NCBI GenBank assembly: GCA_963748545.1
Contig: CAVVJO010000028.1
Location: forward strand, 20,805 to 84,804
Length of the DNA stretch: 64,000 nucleotides
Origin: Roseiarcus sp963748545
Lineage (GTDB): Bacteria; Pseudomonadota; Alphaproteobacteria; Rhizobiales; Beijerinckiaceae
Direction: 5' to 3'
Shown piece by piece: positions 25,474 to 35,697 of this stretch. The stretch's first letter is position 1. Each line of letters opens with the position of its first letter. The notes beneath the pieces are model-generated. The model searched no databases. It was given only the letters and a program-made list of their open reading frames with translations, and was not told the origin of the DNA. The translations under genes were made by a program, and so were the position numbers.

Positions 25474-26799
25474 TCAGCCCTTCGCGGTTCGGCGGCGATA
25501 GAAGGTGTCAATGCCGACCGCGCCGACGAGCACGAGGCCGACCACCATCTGCTGGAAGGCGGAATCGAAGCCGAGCAGCACCATGCCCGACTGTAGCGAC
25601 TGAATGACCAGCGCGCCGATCAGCGCGCCGTAGATCGTGCCGACGCCGCCGGCGAGCGACGTTCCTCCGATCACGGCCGCGGCGATCGTGTAGAGCTCGT
25701 CGAGCTGGCCGAGCACATTGGTCGCCGAATCGAGGCGCGCCGAATCGATGCAGGCGGCGACCGCGGCGAGCGTGCCCATCAGCGCGAACACCATGACCGT
25801 GATGCGCTTGGTGTTGATGCCGGCGAGCTCGGCCGCCTCCGGATTGCCGCCGGTCGCATAGACGTAGCGGCCGAACTGGGTGCGCCGTGCGATGAACGTC
25901 ATCACAAAGCCGATCACCAGGGCGATCAGCACCGGAATCGCCCAGCCGGTAGAAATGAACAGGCCGCCGTCCGGTACGGGAATATTATGGGCCTCGGCCC
26001 AGGCCGCGGCGACCCGCTCCGGCCAGGGATAGGCGTTGACGATCAGGGTCGCGCCGATCACCACCAGACAGCCGACGATGGCGATGAGATACTCCGCCCA
26101 CATCGGCCGCTGCGGAAAGCGGAACCGGGCGCGACGTTGCCGCCCACTGTAAAGGCTGAAGACGATGCCGACGCAGCACAGCGCTGCAATCGCCCAGCTC
26201 GCGGTCGCTCCGACAGAGCCGTGAGGACCGCCGCCCATCAGCGCGAAACGCTCGTCGAGCGGCGCGATCGTCTGGCCGCTCGTCACCAACCACGCCGCGC
26301 CGCGCCAAAAGAGCTGACCGCCGAGAGTCACGATGAAAGCCGGGATGCCCACGTAGGCGACCAGCGATCCATGCAGCGCGCCGATCGCGGCGCCGATGAT
26401 CAGCGCGAGAACGACCGCGAGAATCCAGATCATCGGATTGTCGAGGCCGAGATAAACCGGAAACACGCGCACCTGAGCGACGCCGATGATCGTCGAGACG
26501 AAGCCGATGATCGAGCCGACCGAAAGATCGATATGACGCATCACGATGACCAGCACCATGCCGGTGCCCATGATCGCGATCGAAGACGTCTGGACGCTGA
26601 GGTTCCAGAGATTGCGGGGTGTGAGGAAAAGGCCCTCGCCGGTCTGGATCTGCGTGTAGATATTGAAGCCGACCCAGATCAAGAGCAGCGCGAAGATCAT
26701 GCCGAGCATGCGCGTGTCGACCTCGGTGGCTCGAAGCAGACGGCGAAACGCCGGTTCGTTAGGAGCGGCGCTGGTTGCGCCGGGCGCTGCGGAGGTCAT
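25474..26799 (-). CDS. Sugar ABC transporter permease (XylH-like)
   Basis: Inner-membrane permease of 441 residues with about 12 hydrophobic segments. It belongs to the long XylH type of the ribose/xylose permease family: MRHIDLSVGSIIGFVSTIIG, ALHGSLVAYVGIPAFIVTLG and GRYVYATGGNPEAAELAGIN, the EAA-like cytoplasmic loop. GGGAGA precedes the ATG at 26799. It pairs with the single-domain ATPase and the XylF-like binding protein; D-xylose is the likely substrate, by similarity only. Confidence 0.9.
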   Translation of the reverse strand: MTSAAPGATSAAPNEPAFRRLLRATEVDTRMLGMIFALLLIWVGFNIYTQIQTGEGLFLTPRNLWNLSVQTSSIAIMGTGMVLVIVMRHIDLSVGSIIGFVSTIIGVAQVRVFPVYLGLDNPMIWILAVVLALIIGAAIGALHGSLVAYVGIPAFIVTLGGQLFWRGAAWLVTSGQTIAPLDERFALMGGGPHGSVGATASWAIAALCCVGIVFSLYSGRQRRARFRFPQRPMWAEYLIAIVGCLVVIGATLIVNAYPWPERVAAAWAEAHNIPVPDGGLFISTGWAIPVLIALVIGFVMTFIARRTQFGRYVYATGGNPEAAELAGINTKRITVMVFALMGTLAAVAACIDSARLDSATNVLGQLDELYTIAAAVIGGTSLAGGVGTIYGALIGALVIQSLQSGMVLLGFDSAFQQMVVGLVLVGAVGIDTFYRRRTAKG

Positions 26800-26934
26800 G
26801 GGCTCTCCCTGTTGTCGATCTCTGCTCGACGCCGCGAGGGGCGGAGCGAACGCCCTGAACGTAGAGAGAGCCGCGCCGCCGATCAACCAGCGCGGCTCCT
26901 TTTTGGTGTTTCAGCCCGAACCCGGGCGGTCGCC

Positions 26935-27984
26935 TTACTCGCAGAACTTGGTCGTTCCCGGCTTCACGCCGCTGCAGACTTCCGCCTTGGTGATCCAGCC
27001 CTTATCGACGATCACGTTGAGGTTGTCCTTGGTCACCGCCAGCGGGGTGAGCAGGACGCCGTCGATCGTCATGTGCTTCGGGCCGCCTGAGAAGGGCTTC
27101 ACGCCCTCGATCGCGCCCTTCTTCTTGCCGTTGCCCAGCGCCACCGCTGCCTCGCCGGCCACCTTGCCGAGGTCGCGCGCGTCCTTCCAGATCGAGACGG
27201 TCTGGGTGCCGAGCGCGATGCGGTTGATGGCCGCGTGGTCGCCGTCCTGGCCGGAAACCGGAACCGAGCCGGCCATGCCCTGCGCCGCGAGCGCGGCCAC
27301 GACGCCGCCCGCCATGCCGTCGTTCTCGGCCACGACCGCGTCGACCTTATTGTTATTCTTGGTGAGGATCTGCTCCATGTTCTTCTGAGCGTTATCCGGC
27401 TTCCACCCGTCGGTGTAGGACTCGCCGACGTTCTTGATCTTTCCGGCAGCCATTGCCGGGCCAAGCACTTCCTTGATGCCCGAGAACAGGAAGTCTGCGT
27501 TGGGATCGCCCTTATCGCCCTTGATGAAGGCGTAATTGCCGGCAGGCTTCGCCGCTTCGATCGCCTTGGCCATCATCCGGCCGACGCCGACGTTGTCGAA
27601 GCTGACGTAGAGCACGTTCGGGCTTTCTATCAGGCGATCATAGGCGATGACCGGAATGCCTTCGTCGGTCGCCTTCTTGACCGCCGGGAGAATCGCCTCG
27701 TTATCCATCGCCAGAACGATGAGAACGTTGGCGCCCTTCGAGATCAGGCTTTCGACATCGGTGAGTTGCTTGGCGGGCGACGCCTGCGCGTCGGCCGAAA
27801 TGTACTTGGCGCCCGCGGCGTCAAGCGCCTTCTTGATCGCCGCCTCGTCAGTCTTCCAGCGCTCTTCCTGGAAGTTGGACCACGACACGCCGACTGTCAG
27901 GTCCTTCGCCGCAGCGGCGAAGGAGATGGCGCTCGCGGAAGCGAGCAAGGCCGCCCCGACCGCCAGTTTTGCTATAACTTTCAT
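26935..27984 (-). CDS. xylF: D-xylose ABC transporter substrate-binding protein
   Basis: Periplasmic sugar-binding protein of 349 residues. The signal peptide is MKVIAKLAVGAALLASASA followed by ISFAAAAKD. The mature protein starts TVGVSWSNFQEERWKTDEA, the XylF signature around the sugar-contacting residues; IVLAMDNEAILPAV and IPVIAYDRLI are typical family segments. GGAGGAAAGT precedes the ATG. As first gene of the operon it is probably controlled by the LacI-type regulator encoded directly upstream. The xylose assignment rests on sequence similarity. Confidence 0.88.
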   Translation of the reverse strand: MKVIAKLAVGAALLASASAISFAAAAKDLTVGVSWSNFQEERWKTDEAAIKKALDAAGAKYISADAQASPAKQLTDVESLISKGANVLIVLAMDNEAILPAVKKATDEGIPVIAYDRLIESPNVLYVSFDNVGVGRMMAKAIEAAKPAGNYAFIKGDKGDPNADFLFSGIKEVLGPAMAAGKIKNVGESYTDGWKPDNAQKNMEQILTKNNNKVDAVVAENDGMAGGVVAALAAQGMAGSVPVSGQDGDHAAINRIALGTQTVSIWKDARDLGKVAGEAAVALGNGKKKGAIEGVKPFSGGPKHMTIDGVLLTPLAVTKDNLNVIVDKGWITKAEVCSGVKPGTTKFCE

Positions 27985-28036
27985 TACTTTCCTCCACTAG
28001 TAGCCCCCTCGAGAACCCTACAATTGGGTCTTTTCG

Positions 28037-28067
28037 AGAGCCGGTTAAAAGCTCTTGGATCGCGATC
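28037..28067. promoter_or_regulatory. Candidate operator upstream of the sugar operon
   Basis: The inverted repeat AGAGC (28037-28041) and GCTCT (28051-28055), nine bases apart, is followed by a perfect palindrome GATCGCGATC (28058-28067). Both lie between the binding-protein gene and the LacI-type regulator gene, where a LacI operator is expected. Weak prediction. Confidence 0.35.
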
Positions 28068-28169
28068 TCACCGGGCGATCGTGCGGGATGGCGACACTAG
28101 CCTCCAACCTCAGATCGACGCAACCGGCCGCAGCCGCCGCCTTTGGGATGAGAATTCGGCCTATCTCGC

Positions 28170-29201
28170 TCACGGAAGGTTGTCCCTCATCACGATTTCA
28201 ACGCGAATCTTTTCCTGCTCGGCGAGAATGGGCTCACGCCGCGCGAGCGATAGGAGCACACGTATCGCCGAGCGCGCCTCGTGCCCGGGGTCCTGCACAA
28301 TGACCGCGTCAAGGGCGCCGCGGAGCAGCCCGCGCCGCGTGACCGGAGTCAGATCGTGAGCGATGAACACGACATCCGCTTCCCGGCCCGTGTCAGCCAG
28401 CGCCTTGACGATTCCCGGGGTCCCAGCCCCGACATTGTAAAGGCCAACCAAGTCAGGATGATCGGCGAGCAACCTCGCTGTGAGGGCTTCGTTCGCATCA
28501 TCCTGGTCTCCGCCCTCAACAGGGTTCAGGACGACCAGTTCGGGAAATTCGAGGCTCATCACCTGATTGAATCCAAAGACCCGCTCTGCGTGGTCGCGCA
28601 GCGATTGAGAGCCGACAATGACGCCGACCGCGCCTTTGCGGCCGCAAGCGAAGCGGCCCACGAGCGAACCGGCCGTGCGCCCGGCTGCGACGTTGTCGAT
28701 GCCGACGTAATGGAATCGGCGCGAGCCAGGCACGTCAGAGACGAGCGTCACAACCGGAGTTCCGGCGGCGACGAGGTCGTCGATTGCGGCGCGCACGCTC
28801 TGATGGTCGAGCGCCACCACCGCGACGCCGTCGTACCGTCCAATCAGCGATTCGAGGGTGTTGGCCAGCGCTATAGGATTGAACACGTCGGCGGTGATCG
28901 TCTCGGCGCTCGCCCGCCGGACGTTGAGCCATGCGGTCATTTCGTCGACGGCCGCGACGATCGCCTGCATGAACACATTCCCTCCGGCCGGCATCACGAA
29001 CGCAAAACGGCTGGTCCGTCGCCGCGCTAGATCCGCCGCGGCGGACGACGGACGAAAGGCGTAACGATCAATCGTCTCTCGCACCCGCCGCGCGGTGTCC
29101 TCGCGTACGCCGGCGCGGCCGTGCAGTACGCGGTCGAGGGTCGCCACGCTTACTCCTGCCTCCCGAGCAATATCCTTCAACGTGAGGTGGCCTGCCGCCA
29201 T
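28170..29201 (-). CDS. LacI family transcriptional regulator
   Basis: Sugar-responsive repressor of 343 residues. The N-terminal helix-turn-helix is LTLKDIAREAGVSVATLDRV with the hinge region to about residue 60; the rest is a periplasmic-binding-protein-like domain of the type that binds a sugar effector. It lies immediately upstream of the xylFHG-like operon on the same strand and is its obvious regulator. Confidence 0.9.
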   Translation of the reverse strand: MAAGHLTLKDIAREAGVSVATLDRVLHGRAGVREDTARRVRETIDRYAFRPSSAAADLARRRTSRFAFVMPAGGNVFMQAIVAAVDEMTAWLNVRRASAETITADVFNPIALANTLESLIGRYDGVAVVALDHQSVRAAIDDLVAAGTPVVTLVSDVPGSRRFHYVGIDNVAAGRTAGSLVGRFACGRKGAVGVIVGSQSLRDHAERVFGFNQVMSLEFPELVVLNPVEGGDQDDANEALTARLLADHPDLVGLYNVGAGTPGIVKALADTGREADVVFIAHDLTPVTRRGLLRGALDAVIVQDPGHEARSAIRVLLSLARREPILAEQEKIRVEIVMRDNLP

Positions 29202-29357
29202 GTACCTGCTCTTTGGCCGAGGTCATAGCAATCAGGACTGAGGTGCGCAACTCAGAATTTCGGACGACCGCGTGGGATTGTCCTTGCCGCCACGGCGCCG
29301 ACCGTGACAAAGAATCGCCAACGATCCGCCACTTGAAAAAAGGCGAGGCGAAGGGAC

Positions 29358-30786
29358 ATGAAACGAAACTTGGAGGCCTTGGCGGCGTCTGTCATCGCCA
29401 TTGGCCTGCTCGTGGCCGGGACCGCCTTCGGAGGCAGTTGGGACGAGCGCGTCTTCCCCGCCGGTTCGCATGTCGACTTTGACGCGGCGGCCGCCGCTGG
29501 CCACTCGGCGTTGCCCTCTCTGGTCGAGAGAGGCCGCGAACTCTTCAAGGCGAAGTTCACCACCGTCGACGGCGCAGGACGGCCGAAGGCGACCCAGGCG
29601 ATCATCCCCACCAAACGCAAGACCGGGGTCAATCCACCGTTCACCCGCACGAGCGGACCCGATTCGAACTCGTGCTTTGGCTGTCATAACGATCCGATCG
29701 AGGGCGGCTCAGGTGACGATGTCGCCAACGTGTTCGTCTCCGAGGGTTTCGAGAGCGCTCAGTTCGACAACGTGGACCCCTCGTTCTCGAGCGAGCGGCA
29801 CACCATTGCGCTGACGGGCGCCGGGTTGGTGGAGCTCTTGGCCCGCGAGATGACGGCGGACCTTCAGGCGATCCGCGCTGCCGCGGTCAGGCAGGCCTGC
29901 GCGTCCGGCAAGGACGTGCGCTCCAATCTCACCAGCAAGGGCGTGGGGTTCGGCTGGATCGTCGCCCATCCGGACGGGATCGTCGACCTCGATTCGGTCG
30001 ACGGCGTCGACTTCGGACCTCATCGTCCGCCCGTTCAGCCGCAAGGGCGTCTTCACCTCGCTCCGCCAATTCACCATCAACGCGCTCAACATCCATCACG
30101 GCATGGAGGCGCCCGAACGCTTCGGCGTACGCTGGACAGGCAGCCACGACTTCGCCGAAAGCGGCGTGCCCGACGCCGTCACCGCCGGCGACGTCTCGGC
30201 TCTGGTCGCGTTCCAGGCGACGCTGCCCCCGCCGATCGTGAAGGCCGACCTGCCAGACGACTGGCGCGCCGCCGCGACCGAAGGCGCGAGGCAGTTCGAC
30301 GCGATTGGCTGTCCGTCCTGCCATGTGAAGACGCTGCCGCTGAAGTCGATGGTCTTCACCGATCCGGCGCCCTACGACATGGCCGGGACCCTTCGATCGG
30401 GCGAGGTTAGGACTTCGATCACGATCGACCTCTCGACGCTGCCGTTCGCTAAGACTTTGCAGAAGAACGACAAGGGCGAGTGGCTGATCCCCCTGTATAG
30501 CGACTTGAAGCGGCATCTCGTGGTCGACGACCAGGTGAACGCGCTCGGCAACGAACTTCAAGCGCAGCGCTTCGTCGAACGCGACGTTTTCCTGACTCCG
30601 CGCCTGTGGGGAGTTGGCTCAACCGCGCCATACGGGCACAACGGCGCTTTCCGCATGCTCGACGAGATCATTGCAGCGCATGGCGGCGATGCGCGCTCCT
30701 CCCGCGATCAGTATCTCGCGCTCGAGCCGAACGAACGCGACGCCGTCGTCGCGTTCCTACGCTCTCTAGTGATCGAGGCGCCGTGA
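29358..30786 (+). CDS. Di-heme c-type oxidoreductase (DUF1111), frameshifted
   Basis: Periplasmic di-heme protein related to cytochrome c peroxidases and the DUF1111 group, 475 residues after repair. The signal peptide is LEALAASVIAIGLLVAGTAF. Heme sites are SCFGCH and GCPSCH; WGVGSTAPYGHNGAFRMLDE carries the distal heme ligand region. The frame breaks at 30012-30013, where GACTTCGG should read GACTCGG so that GVDS continues as DLIVRPFSRKGVFTSLRQF. The repaired site is GACTC, a CcrM GANTC site. It is followed without a gap by a large FG-GAP-type protein, so the two form an operon. Confidence 0.85.
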
Positions 30787-32472
30787 TGAGAAGTTTTCTC
30801 GGACTCGACGGGCTTTGCAAGCCGGGGGCGCCGAGGCTCCTGCTCGGCGTCGCCCTTCTTGCAGCCCCCGCCGCCCACGCCGTTGATCGGCTCGAGCCGG
30901 CTGGCGACGTGCCGGTCATGCACGAGGAGGCGCAGGCGGCTGGCCTCGACAGTGTCTACGACGGCCCCTGGGAATTCTTCGTCGGCGGCGGCGGCGCCGC
31001 GTTCGATTGCGACGGTTCCGGCTTTCCCTCGGTGTTCCTCGCGGGCGGCAAGAATCCGGCCAAACTATACGTGAACATTTCGAAGTCGGGCGGCCCGCTC
31101 CGGTTCGTCGAGAGGCCGATCGATATCGACCCGAAGCTCCTGACCAATGTCATCGGCGCCTATCCGATCGACATAAGCGGCGACGGCCACCTCGACCTCT
31201 TCGTCCTGCGCGTGGGTCAGAACCTGATGCTGAAAGGCGGTCCGGACTGCAAGTTCACCCTCGCAAACAAGGAGTGGAATTTCGACGGCGATTTCGGCTG
31301 GACGACGTCCTTCGCCGCTGAATGGGAGCCGGGTCAGAAGTTTCCGACCCTCGCGATCGGCCACTACGTCGACCGCGACGCGCCGGGTTCGCCCTGGGGC
31401 ACATGCCAAGACAATTCGCTGTTCCGGCCGCAGCCGGGGGACAAGCCGGACTATTCAGTCCGTGCCCCGCTCGCGCCCGGCTTTTGCGCCCTTTCGATGC
31501 TGTTCACCGACTGGAACAAGTCGGGCGAGCCGTCGCTCAGGATTTCCAACGACCGGCAATATTACCGCGGCGGCGAGGAACAACTCTGGCGGGTCGAGCC
31601 GGGCAAGACGCCCCGGCCCTACGGTCGCGCCGACGGCTGGCGGCACGTGTCGATCTTCGGCATGGGGATTGCCGAGGGCGACATCGACGGCTCCGGCTAC
31701 CCACAGTACTTCCTGACCTCGATGGGCGACGAGAAGCTGCAGAAGCTCGACCCGGACGAGGCCGGTCGCGGCGAATTGCCGGTCTATCGCGACATTGCCG
31801 GCGACGTCGGCGCCACCGCGCATATCCCATACACCGGCGGCGACAAGCGGCCCTCGACGGCCTGGCACGCCGAATTCGGCGACTTCACCAATGTTGGACT
31901 GCTCGATATCTTCGTGTCGAAGGGCAATCTCTCGCAGATGCCTGACTTCGCCGCATACGATCCGAGCAACCTTCTGTTAGGCCAGTGGAGCGGCAAGTTC
32001 GCGGAAGCGGGCGACCTCGCCGGCATTGCCGGCAATCGAAGTCGGGCGCGGCGCGCTGATCGCCGACTTCAACCTCGACGGCAAGCTTGACATTCTCCAG
32101 ATCGACCGCGGCTCGAACGTCGCCCTGTTTCGCAATCTCGGCGACAAGAACGATGACGGACCGCCGCTGCCCTCGGGCAACTGGACCGAGATCCGGCTCG
32201 TCGAGCCAAACCCGAACCGCAATGCCGTCGGCGCAAAGATTGCGGTCAAGACCGGCGTCCGCACCCAGACCCGCACGATCCAGGTGGGCGGGGGCGACGC
32301 ATCTGGCCACGCCGGTTGGGTCCATGTGGGCTTGGGCACCGCCGAGCGTGCGGAAATCCGGGTGCAGTGGCCCGACGGCGAATGGAGCCCGAGCTACCGT
32401 GTCTTCGCCAACCAGTTCGTCGTGGTCGACCGCACCAAGCCGCAGGCGTCCTACTGGTATCCGAGCCGCTAA
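30786..32472 (+). CDS. CRTAC1/ASPIC-type FG-GAP repeat protein, frameshifted
   Basis: Secreted beta-propeller protein of 561 residues after repair. A signal peptide (LLLGVALLAAPAAHA) precedes FG-GAP-like repeats such as DISGDGHLDLFVLR, EGDIDGSGYPQYFLTS and ADFNLDGKLDILQI, with Asp-rich calcium loops. The C-terminal ASPIC/UnbV domain shows NAVGAKIAVKTG, SGHAGWVHVGLG and IRVQWPDG. Frame is lost near 32035: one base too many between DLAGIA and IEVGRGALIADFNLDG. The start overlaps the stop of the di-heme gene by one base. The pairing suggests an extracytoplasmic redox complex of unknown substrate. Confidence 0.83.
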
Positions 32473-32982
32473 TTAAGACTGTAGTTTCCGCTTCAGCCGG
32501 TAGGCGAACGCCACAGCCAGCGCGTTAACCCGATCCCGCAGCGCCTGTTCGACCAGCGCCTGATCGCTGGGGCTCGGAAAATAGGTCGACACCGCGCGTA
32601 CGCTGATCTGATGTCCATTCAGCGTCGCGACGCCCCTGATCCTGTCCGCATCGGCGGGACCGCCGCCTCCCAGATAAATCGAGTTGATCACCACGCTGAG
32701 GGTTCCGCCGCTGGGGTCGCCTGGCGTCATGTGGGAGGCGAAAACCTGAGCCAGCGCGCCGGGCAGCGCGCTCTGCGCCCACTGCGCCGTCTGGCCGCCG
32801 CTCTGGCCGGCAAGCGGCGAGGTGTCCACCACAATGTTGCCGATCCGGTAACCCGAGACGGCAGCAGGGCTCGAGGCGGCCACAGGGACGGCCGCGGGCG
32901 TGTTGCAGCCGGACAGCCCGGCGGCCCCGAGCGCCCCAAAACCGAGGAGGGCGCCGCGGCGTGTGATCACAAGTCCTGACAT
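32473..32982 (-). CDS. Predicted lipoprotein, family not recognised
   Basis: Protein of 169 residues with an N-terminal signal that ends in a lipobox (LSGC), preceded by ITRRGALLGFGALGAAG; the twin Arg suggests possible Tat export. The mature part shows the pattern YRIGNIVVDTSPL, SGGTLSVVINSIYLGGGG and a C-terminal helix NALAVAFAYRLKRKL. I recognise no family. The ATG at 32982 is used; a TTG at 32997 is possible. It converges with the FG-GAP gene with no spacer. Confidence 0.68.
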   Translation of the reverse strand: MSGLVITRRGALLGFGALGAAGLSGCNTPAAVPVAASSPAAVSGYRIGNIVVDTSPLAGQSGGQTAQWAQSALPGALAQVFASHMTPGDPSGGTLSVVINSIYLGGGGPADADRIRGVATLNGHQISVRAVSTYFPSPSDQALVEQALRDRVNALAVAFAYRLKRKLQS

Positions 32983-33087
32983 GAGGCGTTGCTCCAAGCT
33001 ATTGTCGTTCCGTATGAGTTGGCGTGAGATGAGGCGTTCTTGCGCTCGTCGTCAATCCCCACGGGCTGGTCCCACAAGACCGGGCCT

Positions 33088-33627
33088 TTACGCGCAGACG
33101 TATCGGCTGAAGCCGAGTTCCGGCCACGCCGCGCCCCAAGCCTCGCGAAGCGACGCGCGTCGCACGTCGTCCGCATCCACGGCGATTAGCCCTTCAGCGA
33201 CGGCGCGATCGAACGGCAGGAGGCCTTCGGCGAGCGCGCGCGAAGTCGCCTCCGACATCACCACGACAACGTCGCGTTCGGCGGGTTCGCCCGTGAGCCG
33301 CGGCGCATCGGGCTGAATGTTCTGATCGAACCCGGACGGCGTCGCGCGGAAGAAACCCCACGTTCCCGTCTCGATCATCAAGACGAAGAAGTCCGGCAGC
33401 GCCGCGAACCGTTCCGGCGCAAGCGTCCGCTCAAGGCGCTCCTGAACGCTTCTTAGCGCCGCGATCGCCCGCGTCCGCGCTCTCACTGCCCCGAGCGTCC
33501 CCGGCGGATCCTGAGGCGGCGCCGTGAGCCGCCCTGCATCGATTGCGGCCCGCGTCGCGACCGCGACGGCAAGCGTCATCGGATGATCGACGACGAACGC
33601 GATGTCGAGGTCGCAGATCGCGCACAT
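33088..33627 (-). CDS. Small CxxC protein linked to alkylsulfatase
   Basis: Protein of 179 residues, family not recognised. It begins MCAICDLDIAFVVDHP, with a CxxC pair at positions 2 and 5 that could bind metal or be redox active. The rest is soluble and helical, with the segment LTGEPAERDVVVVMSEATS and a C-terminal WPELGFSRYVC. The gene starts five bases behind the alkylsulfatase stop, so it is part of that operon and may assist or regulate it. Function is inferred from position only. Confidence 0.68.
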   Translation of the reverse strand: MCAICDLDIAFVVDHPMTLAVAVATRAAIDAGRLTAPPQDPPGTLGAVRARTRAIAALRSVQERLERTLAPERFAALPDFFVLMIETGTWGFFRATPSGFDQNIQPDAPRLTGEPAERDVVVVMSEATSRALAEGLLPFDRAVAEGLIAVDADDVRRASLREAWGAAWPELGFSRYVCA

Positions 33628-33632
33628 GCGCT

Positions 33633-35549
33633 TCAGTCCGTGACGATGTCGAACCAGAACTCGAAGTTGTCGAGCCAGGAAACAAACTCGGCGAGTTTTT
33701 TCGGGTCCCCGCCAAGCTTCGCCTTGCCGTCGACGATGAGCTTCTCGAGCGTCGCCTGGCGCAGGATGACGTCGTTGAACGCGGCTCGCGTCGTCGTCAG
33801 CGAGGCTGCGGGGTTCTCGATGAGTTTGCCCTTCGAATAGTGGAGCGCGCTGTTCTCGACGCCAAACGTATATTTGTCGCCGGTGTCGGTGAGTTCGAGG
33901 GTAAACTCGACAGTCTGGCCCGCGGCCCGCTCGCCGTTCAGCCGCACGCCGAGATAGTCGAGGAACATGTCGAGCGGCATCGCGCGGATGATGTCTGGGC
34001 TCGACGTGCTCGCGGCCGGCAGCTTCGCGACGCCGTTTCTCAACTCTTGGGCGCCGGTGAGATAGAAGTTGCGCCACGGACCGGACTCGGACTGATAACC
34101 GAGCTGCTCGTAGGCGTCAGCGAGGAGAAGCTTCGCTGCGACGTTGGTCCCGTCGGCGAACACGACGTGGTTCACCACCTCCGCCACCCAGCGATAATCG
34201 CCCTCATCGTAGGAGGTCTTCGCCCGGCGCAGCACGGCGTCGGCGCCGCCCATGAAGGCGACGTAGCGCCGCCCCGCCTCGACCGGCGGATGCTGATGCA
34301 AAGTCGCCGGATTTCCGTCGAAGAAGCCGAGGCGCAGGTTATATTGGGCGACGGCGTCGTGATAGACGGAGCCGTAATAGCTGCGGCTCGCCCATTGGGT
34401 CGCGAGCGAGCGCGGCAGGCGGATCGCCTCGCCGATCTCCTTCGGCGTCAGGCCGCTGTTGGCCATGCGCATGACCTGGTCATGCAGGAAGCGGTAGGTA
34501 TCGCGCTGCGATTTTAGAAAGGAGACGACGCGCGCGTTGCCCCAGGTCGGCCAATGATGCGAGGCGAAGACGACCTCGATGTCGGGGCCGAACATGTCGA
34601 GCGCCTGCTGGAGATATTTCGACCACAAGAGGCCGTCGCGAACTTTTGCGCCGCGAAGCGTATAGAGGTTGTGCAGCGTGTGGGTGGCGTCTTCCGCCGC
34701 GCAGAACGCCTTGAACTTGGGCAGATAGAACATGAATTCGGCCGGCGCTTCCGACTCGGGCGCCATCAGCACATGAAGGTCGATCCCGTCGAGCGTGATC
34801 ACCTCGCCGGTTTTTGTCGCGAAGTCAGTTGGCAGGATGAGACCGACGGTTCCGCTGGAGGTTGTCTTTCCGAGACCCCCGTCGACCTGGCCGATCGCGT
34901 TCTTGGGCAACAGGTTGCCATACATGTAGGTGGCGCGCCGGCTCATCGCGTTGCCGGCGATGACGTTCTCGCCGATCGCCGCCTCGGTGAAATGCGCGGG
35001 CGCGAGGATCTTCACCTTGCCCGCGTCGATGTCCGCTTGACTGACGAGGCCGCGGACGCCGCCGAAGTGATCGACGTGGCTGTGGGTGTAGATGACGGCG
35101 GCGATCGGCCGGTCGCCGAGATGGGGGATGACCAGTTCCCGCCAGACGGCCGCGGAGCATTCGGCGGAGATGAGGGGATCGATGACGATATAGCCTGAGT
35201 TCGAGCGCAGGATCGTCATGACCGAAAGATCATAGCCGCGCGCTTGCCAGACGCCGTCAGCGACTTCGAACAGGCCGTGGATCATGTTGAGCTTGGCCAT
35301 GCGCCACAGGCTCGGGTTTACTGAGTCGGGCGCGTCGTCCTTTTCGGTCACGCCGACGAAGGCGTACTGGGCGAGATCCCAGACGGGCTTGCCCTCGGCG
35401 TCCTTGATGACCACCGGCTCGCGCAGCGAGGCGACGAGGCCGCGGCGCGCGTCCTGAAAGTCCTGATCGTCGGAGAAGTCGAGGCCCTCACGGTATTGGG
35501 CGTTGAAGGCCAGCGTCTGCGGCGTTGGCGATTTCGGCGATGACGTCAT
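33633..35549 (-). CDS. Linear alkylsulfatase, metallo-beta-lactamase fold
   Basis: Zinc hydrolase of 638 residues in the SdsA1/Pisa1 group, which releases sulfate from alkyl sulfates such as SDS. The N-terminal metallo-beta-lactamase domain has the zinc motif THSHVDHFGG (His156, His158, Asp160, His161), with further ligands in EDATHT and SHHWPTWGN. A helical dimerisation domain and a C-terminal SCP2-like domain (LDMFLDYLGVRLNGERAAGQ) follow. Full length for the family. No signal peptide is apparent, unlike SdsA1. The ATG at 35549 has AGAGGAA upstream; a longer frame to 35726 adds unconserved sequence. Confidence 0.92.
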   Translation of the reverse strand: MTSSPKSPTPQTLAFNAQYREGLDFSDDQDFQDARRGLVASLREPVVIKDAEGKPVWDLAQYAFVGVTEKDDAPDSVNPSLWRMAKLNMIHGLFEVADGVWQARGYDLSVMTILRSNSGYIVIDPLISAECSAAVWRELVIPHLGDRPIAAVIYTHSHVDHFGGVRGLVSQADIDAGKVKILAPAHFTEAAIGENVIAGNAMSRRATYMYGNLLPKNAIGQVDGGLGKTTSSGTVGLILPTDFATKTGEVITLDGIDLHVLMAPESEAPAEFMFYLPKFKAFCAAEDATHTLHNLYTLRGAKVRDGLLWSKYLQQALDMFGPDIEVVFASHHWPTWGNARVVSFLKSQRDTYRFLHDQVMRMANSGLTPKEIGEAIRLPRSLATQWASRSYYGSVYHDAVAQYNLRLGFFDGNPATLHQHPPVEAGRRYVAFMGGADAVLRRAKTSYDEGDYRWVAEVVNHVVFADGTNVAAKLLLADAYEQLGYQSESGPWRNFYLTGAQELRNGVAKLPAASTSSPDIIRAMPLDMFLDYLGVRLNGERAAGQTVEFTLELTDTGDKYTFGVENSALHYSKGKLIENPAASLTTTRAAFNDVILRQATLEKLIVDGKAKLGGDPKKLAEFVSWLDNFEFWFDIVTD

Positions 35550-35697
35550 GAGAGTTGCGGTTCCTCTGTCCAATTTGGGGCCGACGCTTCCGCGCTGGCG
35601 TAGCGGCCCGAGCCGCGCCCGGATGATACTCATTCCCGACCGACGTAACAGGATGGGGGCGGTCTCCGATCCGAGGCCCTCGCGCGTCTGCTTGTCG

